Source: Megachile rotundata (lineage: Eukaryota > Arthropoda > Insecta > Hymenoptera > Megachilidae). From it: a DNA stretch of 64,000 bases. How positions within the stretch are numbered: the stretch's first letter is position 1; the number at the start of each line of letters is the position of its first letter. The translations under genes were made by a program, and so were the position numbers. Where the stretch lies: contig NW_027473856.1 of the NCBI RefSeq assembly GCF_050947335.1, forward strand, positions 62,001 through 126,000. The letters run 5' to 3'. The notes beneath the pieces are model-generated. The model worked only from the letters and a program-made list of their open reading frames with translations. It had not been told where the DNA came from and did no database searches. Positions 57,351 to 64,000 of the stretch are shown one piece after another.

Positions 57351-60300
57351 GATCGATAGAACGACAATTACTATACTTATTACGCTCACTATTATCAATC
57401 TAACTCATTTTATTAGCAACATTATGCTTATATGATCGATAGAACGACAATTACTATACTTATTACGCTCACTATTATCAATCTAACTCGTATTATTAGC
57501 CACATTATACTTATATGATCGATATAACGACAATTACTGTACTTATTACTCTTATTATTATTAATCTAGCTCATATTATTAGTCATACTATGCAGATATG
57601 ATCGATATAACGACAATTACTATACTTATTACACTCACTATTATCAATCTAACTCATATTATTAGCCATATTATGCTTATATGATCGATAGAACGACAAT
57701 TACTATACTTATTACACTCACTATTATCAATCTAACTCATATTATTAGCCACATTATGCTTATATGGTCGGTATAACGACAATTACTGTACTTATTACTC
57801 TTATCATTATCAATGTAACTCATACTATTAGGTATATTATAGTTATATGACCGATAGAACGACAATTACTACACTTACTACTCTTATTATTATCAATCTA
57901 ACTCATATTATTAGCCATATTATGCTTATATGATCGATAGAACGACAATTACTATACCTATTATTCTTATTATTATGAATGTAACTCATATTATTAGCCA
58001 TATTATGCTTATATGATCGAAAGGACGACAATTACTATACTCATTACACTTATTATTATCAATCTAACTCATATTATTAGCCATATTATGCTTATATGAT
58101 CGATATAACGACAATTACTGTACTTATTTCTCTTATTATTATCAATCTAGCTCCTATTATTAGCCAATTATGCAGATATGATCGATAGTACGACAATTAC
58201 TATACTTATTACTCTTATTATTATCAATCTAACTCATATTATTAGCCATATTATGCTTATATGATCGATAGTACGACAATTACTATACTCATTACTCTTA
58301 TTATTATCAATCTAACTCATATTATTAGCCATATTATGCTTATATGATCGATAGTACGACAATTACTATACTCATTACTCTTATTATTATCAATCTAACT
58401 CATATTATTAGCCATATTGTGCTTATATGATCGATAGAACGACAATTACTATACTTATTACACTCACTATTATCAATCTAACTCATATTATTAGCCACAT
58501 TATGCTTATATGGTCGATATAACGACAATTACTGTACTTATTACTCTTATTATTATCAATCTAGCTCATATTATTAGCCATATTATGCAGATATGATCGA
58601 TAGTACGACAATTACTATACTCATTACTCTTATTATTATCAATCTAACTCATATTATTAGCCATATTATGCTTATATGATCGATAGTACGACAATTACTA
58701 TACTTATTACACTCACTATTATCAATCTAACCCATATTATTAGCCATATTATGCTTATATGATCGATAGTACGACAATTACTATACTTATTACTCTTATT
58801 ATTATCAATCTAACTCATATTATTAGCCATATTATGCTTATATGATCGATAGAACGACAATTACTATACTTATTACGCTCACTATTATTAATCTAACTCA
58901 TATTATTAGCCACATTATGCTTATATGATCGATATAACGACAATTACTGTACTTATTACTCTTATTATTATTAATCTAGCTCATATTATTAGCCATATTA
59001 TGCAGATATGATCGATATGACGACAATTACTGTACTTATTACTCTTATTATTATCAATCTAACTCATATTATTAGCCATATTATGCTTATATGATCGATA
59101 GAACGACAATTACTATACTGATTACGCTCACTATTATCAATCTAACTCATTTTATTAGCAACATTATGCTTATATGATCGATAGAACGACAATTACTATA
59201 CTTATTACGCTCACTATTATCAATCTAACTCATATTATTAGCCACATTATGCTTATATGATCGATATAACGACAATTACTGTACTTATTACTCTTATTAT
59301 TATTAATCTAGCTCATATTATTAGCCATACTATGCAGATATGATCGATATAACGACAATTACTATACTTATTACTCTTATTATTATCAATCTAACTCATA
59401 TTATTAGCCATATTATGGTTATATGACCGATAGAACGACAATTACTATACTTATTACTCTTATTATTATCAATCTAACTCATATTATTAGCCATATTATG
59501 GTTATATGACCGATAGAACGACAATTACTATACTTATTACTCTTATTATTATTAATCTAACTCATATTATTAGCCATATTATGCTTATATGATCGATAGT
59601 AGGACAATTACTATACTTATTTCTCTTATTATTATCAATCTAACTCATATTATTAGCCGTATTATGCTTATATGATCGACGGAACGACAATTACTATACT
59701 TATTGCGCTCACTAATATCAATCTAACTCATATTATTAGCCACATTATGCTTATATGATCGATATAACGACAATTATTGTACTTATTTTTCTTATTATTA
59801 TCAATCTAGCTCATATTATTAGCGAATTATGCAGATATGATCGATAGTACGACAATTACTATACTCATTACTCTTATTATTATCAATCTAACTCATATTA
59901 TTAGCGATATTGTGCTTATATGATCGATAGAACGACAATTACGTTACTTATTACACTCACTATTATCAATCTAACTCATATTATCAGCCATATTATGGTT
60001 ATATGTCCGATAGAACGACAATTACTATACATATTACTCTTATTATTATCAATCTAACTCATATTATTAGCCATATTATGCTTATATGATCGATAGAACG
60101 ACAATTACTATACTTATTACGCTCACTATTATCAATCTAACTCATTTTATTAGCAACATTATGCTTATATGATCGATAGAACGACAATTACTATACTTAT
60201 TACGCTCACTATTATCAATCTAACTCATATTATTAGCCACATTATACTTATATGATCGATATAACGACAATTACTGTACTTATTGCTCTTATTATTATTA

Positions 60301-60834
60301 ATCTAGCTCATATTATTAGCCATACTATGCAGATATGATCGATATAACGACAATTACTATACTTATTACACTCACTATTATCAATCTAACTCATATTATT
60401 AGCCATATTATGCTTATATGATCGATAGAACGACAATTACTATACTTATTACACTCACTATTATCAATCTAACTCATATTATTAGCCACATTATGCTTAT
60501 ATGGTCGATATAACGACAATTACTGTACTTATTACTCTTATCATTATCAATGTAACTCATATTATTAGGTATATTATAGTTATATGACCGATAGAACGAC
60601 AATTACTACACTTACTACTCTTATTATTATCAATCTAACTCATATTATTAGCCATATTATGCTTATATGATCGATAGAACGACAATTACTATACCTATTA
60701 TTCTTATTATTACGAATGTAACTCATATTATTAGCCATATTATGCTTATATGATCGAAAGGACGACAATTACTATACTCATTACACTTATTATTATCAAT
60801 CTAACTCATATTATTAGCCATATTATGCTTATAT

Positions 60835-61496
60835 GATCGATATAACGACAATTACTGTACTTATTTCTCTTATTATTATCAATCTAGCTCCTATTATTAG
60901 CCAATTATGCAGATATGATCGATAGTACGACAATTACTATACTTATTACTCTTATTATTATCAATCTAACTCATATTATTAGCCATATTATGCTTATATG
61001 ATCGATAGTACGACAATTACTATACTCATTACTCTTATTATTATCAATCTAACTCATATTATTAGCCATATTATGCTTATATGATCGATAGTACGACAAT
61101 TACTATACTCATTACTCCTATTATTATCAATCTAACTCATATTATTAGCCATATTATGCTTATATGATCGATATAACGACAATTACTGTACTTATTTCTC
61201 TTATTATTATCAATCTAGCTCCTATTATTAGCCAATTATGCAGATATGATCGATAGTACGACAATTACTATACTTATTACTCTTATTATTATCAATCTAA
61301 CTCATATTATTAGCCATATTATGCTTATATGATCGATAGTACGACAATTACTATACTCATTACTCTTATTATTATCTATCTAACTCATATTATTAGCCAT
61401 ATTATGCTTATATGATCGATAGTACGACAATTACTATACTCATTACTCTTATTATTATCAATCTAACTCATATTATTAGCCATATTATGCTTATAT
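60835..61496 (+). repeat. 331-bp four-monomer unit, two tandem copies (locus 5)
   Basis: Units begin at 60835 and 61166, exactly 4,146 bp after locus 4, and carry the same ACTCCTATTATT and ATTATCTATC private changes (the latter at 61377). Confidence 0.88.
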
Positions 61497-61812
61497 GATC
61501 GATAGAACGACAATTACTATACTTATTACGCTCACTATTATCAATCTAACTCATTTTATTAGCAACATTATGCTTATATGATCGATAGAACGACAATTAC
61601 TATACTTATTACGCTCACTATTATCAATCTAACTCGTATTATTAGCCACATTATACTTATATGATCGATATAACGACAATTACTGTACTTATTACTCTTA
61701 TTATTATTAATCTAGCTCATATTATTAGCCATACTATGCAGATATGATCGATATAACGACAATTACTATACTTATTACACTCACTATTATCAATCTAACT
61801 CATATTATTAGC

Positions 61813-63266
61813 CAGATTATGCTTATATGATCGATAGAACGACAATTACTATACTTATTACACTCACTATTATCAATCTAACTCATATTATTAGCCACAT
61901 TATGCTTATATGATCGATATAACGACAATTACTGTACTTATTACTCTTATTATTATCAATCTAACTCATATTATTAGCCATATTATGGTTATATGATCGA
62001 TAGTACGACAATTACTATACTCATTACTCTTATTATTATCAATCTAACTCATATTATTAGCCATATTATGTTTACGTGGTCGATAGAACGACAATTACTA
62101 TACTCATTACTCTTATTATTATCAATCTAACTCATATTATCCGCCATATTATGCTTATATGATCCATATAATGACAATTACTGTACTTATTACTCTTATT
62201 ATTATCAATCTAACTCATATTATTAGCCATATTATGCTTATATGATCGATGGAACGACAATTACTATACTTCTTACGCTCACTAATATCAATCTAACTCA
62301 TATTATTAGCCACATTATGCTTATATGATCGATATAACGACAATTACTGTACTTATTACTCTTATCATTATGAATATAGCTCATATTATTAGCCAATTAT
62401 GCAGATATGATCGATAGTACGACAATTACTATACTCATTACTCTTATTATTATCAATTTAACTCATATTATTAGCGATATTGTGCTTATATGATCGATAG
62501 AACGACAATTACGTTACTTATTACACTCACTAATATCAATCTAACTCATATTATTAGCCACATTATGCTTATATGATCGATATAACGACAATTATTGTAC
62601 TTATTTTTCTTATTATTATCAATCTAGCTCATATTATTAGCCAATTATGCAGATATGATCGATAGTACGACAATTACTATACTCATTACTCTTATTATTA
62701 TCAATTTAACTCATATTATTAGCGATATTGTGCTTATATGATCGATAGAACGACAATTACGTTACTTATTACACTCACTATTATCAATCTAACTCATATT
62801 ATCAGCCATATTATGGTTATATGTCCGATAGAACGACAATTACTATACGTACTACTCTTATTATTATCAATCTAACTCATATTATTAGCCATATTATGCT
62901 TATATGATCGATATAACGACAATTACTGTACTTATTACTCTTATTATTATTAATCTAGCTCATATTATTAGCCATATTATGCAGATATGATCGATATAAC
63001 GACAGTTACTGTACTTATTACTCTTATTATTATCAATCTAGCTCATATTATTAGCAATATTATGCAGGTATGATCGGTAGTACGACAATTACTATACTCA
63101 TTACTCTTATTATTATCAATCTAACTCATATTATTAGCGATATTCTGCTTATATGATCGATAGAAAGACAATTACTATACTTATTACACTCACTATTATC
63201 AATCTAACTCATATTATTAGCCACATTATGCTTATATGATCGATAGAACGACAATTACTATACCTA
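61813..63266 (+). repeat. Block matching 47632-49085 at 14,181-bp offset
   Basis: GCCAGATTATGC, ATGTTTACGTGG, TTATCCGCC, GATCCATATAATG, GATGGAAC, AATTTAAC (62455 against 48274) and CAGGTATGATCGG follow in the same order as at 47632-49085. The offset is 171 monomers minus twelve bases. It ends where this copy reads CCTATTATTC and the other CCTATTACTC. Confidence 0.83.
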
Positions 63267-63399
63267 TTATTCTTATTATTATGAATGTAACTCATATTAT
63301 TAGCCATATTATGCTTATATGATCGAAAGGACGACAATTACTATACTCATTACACTTATTATTATCAATCTAACTCATATTATTAGCCATATTGTGCTT

Positions 63400-64000
63400 A
63401 TATGATCGATAGAACGACAATTACTATAACTATTACACTCACTATTATCAATCTAACTCATATTATTAGCCACATTATGCTTATATGGTCGATATAACGA
63501 CAATTACTGTACTTATTACTCTTATTATTATCAATCTAGCTCATATTATTAGCCATATTATGCAGATATGATCGATAGTACGACAATTACTATACTCATG
63601 ACTCTTATTATTATCAATCTAACTCATATATTTAGCGATATTGTGCTTATATGATCGATAGAACGACAATTACGTTACTTATTACACTCACTATTATCAA
63701 TCTAACTCATATTATCAGCCATATTATGGTTATATGACCCATAGAACGACAATTACTATACTCATTACTCTTATTATTATCAATCTAACTCATATTATTA
63801 GCCATATTATGCTTACGTGGTCGATAGAACGACAATTACTATACTCATTACTCTTATTATTATCAATCTAACTCATATTATCCGCCACATTATGCTTATA
63901 TGGTCGATATAACGACAATTACTGTACTTATTACTCTTATTATTATCAATCTAGCTCATATTATTAGCCATATTATGCAGATATGATCGATAGTACGACA
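63400..64000 (+). repeat. Block matching 43580-44180 at 19,820-bp offset
   Basis: CTATAACTATTACAC (about 63423/43603), CTCATGACTC and the rare CATATATTTAGCG variant (TTTAGCG at 63631/43811) recur at 19,820 bp, 239 monomers minus seventeen bases. The array continues off the right edge, and the last seven bases (from 63994) open a new monomer. Confidence 0.82.

Larger units (their letters stand above)
52874..61812 (+). repeat. 50-monomer higher-order repeat, 4,146 bp, about 2.2 tandem copies
   Basis: Copies run 52874-57019 and 57020-61165, with about 650 further matching bases. Rare markers recur at exactly 4,146 bp: CATACTATTAGG (53675/57821), GATATGACGAC (54871/59017), CTTATTGCTCTT (G at 56139/60285), ATTACGAATG (about 56566/60712), ATTATCTATC (57231/61377) and CTCGTATT (57490/61636). 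The length is 50 monomers minus four bases. The copies are nearly identical; differences I noticed are at the left end (53085, 53344) and TAGCCC versus TAGCTC near 53425. The right end is where GCCATATTATG becomes GCCAGATTATG near 61813. It contains one 331-bp doublet and one copy of the 1.4-kb block. Confidence 0.92.
1..64000 (+). repeat. 83-bp AT-rich satellite DNA array, about 771 head-to-tail monomers
   Basis: Every line of the window carries the same unit. Landmarks in order are CGACAATTACT, CTTATTATTATCAATC, CTCATATTATTAG, ATTATGCTTATATGATCGAT. Monomer starts measured at 61, 144, 227, 310, 393, 476 and 559 are exactly 83 bp apart, and the last start is at 63994. All monomers read in the same direction; I saw no inverted monomer and no interruption by other sequence. 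Neighbouring monomers differ by several substitutions, while monomers many units apart are often identical, so the array is organised into higher-order repeats. No stretch supports a protein-coding gene, tRNA, rRNA or mobile element, so this entry also covers all gene-free sequence. Long homogeneous satellites like this are typical of eukaryotic centromeric or heterochromatic regions; that placement is inference. I do not recognise a named satellite family or species. Confidence 0.97.

Noticed and set aside
1..64000. CRISPR array
   Set aside because: There are no unique spacers between constant repeats; the entire 83-bp unit is repeated with scattered substitutions, and the array far exceeds CRISPR size with no cas genes.
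1..64000. CENP-B box in the monomer
   Set aside because: The box needs a TTCG...CGGG arrangement; no CGGG was seen in any monomer class. Absence does not exclude centromere function.
1..64000. Tandemly repeated protein gene (repeat-domain protein)
   Set aside because: The 83-bp period shifts frame each unit, stops such as TAA in CTAACTC recur on the + strand, and no long open frame exists on either strand.
1..64000. Bacterial or organelle origin of the sequence
   Set aside because: No genes, rRNA, tRNA or replication features are seen, and 64 kb of pure short-period satellite with nested HORs is a eukaryotic nuclear pattern. A specific lineage could not be supported.

Overview
The whole 64 kb window is one uninterrupted, head-to-tail tandem satellite array. 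The monomer is 83 bp, about 25% G+C in its commonest form, and always in the same orientation. I see no credible gene, RNA gene, CRISPR array, transposon, telomeric repeat or unique-sequence island. Counting from the first monomer boundary (position 61) to the last (position 63994), the spacing fits about 771 monomers. About 63 of these are a recurrent 82-bp subtype with a one-base deletion. The count is arithmetic on boundaries, not a full alignment. A long, homogeneous, AT-rich array with nested higher-order repeats (HORs) is typical of eukaryotic centromeric, pericentromeric or subtelomeric heterochromatin. The species cannot be named from the sequence.

Layout. 1-3.5 kb: mixed monomers, with a block repeated at a 1,326-bp offset. 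3.54-7.58 kb: three tandem copies of a 16-monomer, 1,327-bp HOR. 7.6-11 kb: heterogeneous monomers, partly matching 1.8-2.7 kb. 11.1-25.5 kb: a 5.3-kb block present twice at an 8,873-bp offset, containing a 3,151-bp sub-duplication, two aberrant monomers near 18.0 kb, and a 249-bp trimer HOR with two units at one locus and five at the other. 26-32 kb: rearranged versions of the same monomer series with short four-monomer duplications. 32.4-34.1 kb: a cluster of small indels found nowhere else. 32.6-52 kb: multi-kb blocks repeated at offsets of 4,563/4,560, 4,892, 5,971 and 6,469 bp. 52.9-61.8 kb: a 50-monomer, 4,146-bp HOR in about 2.2 tandem copies. 61.8-64 kb: segments that repeat 47.6-49.1 kb and 43.6-44.2 kb.

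The repeat offsets are whole numbers of monomers minus one base per 82-bp monomer. This is the expected mark of in-register unequal exchange or array amplification. No genes act together here. The biological content is array architecture and possible centromere or heterochromatin function. The points most worth checking are the nested HOR history, the 249-bp copy-number difference, the indel cluster (local assembly error or real divergence), and the retention of CpG in an AT-rich monomer.
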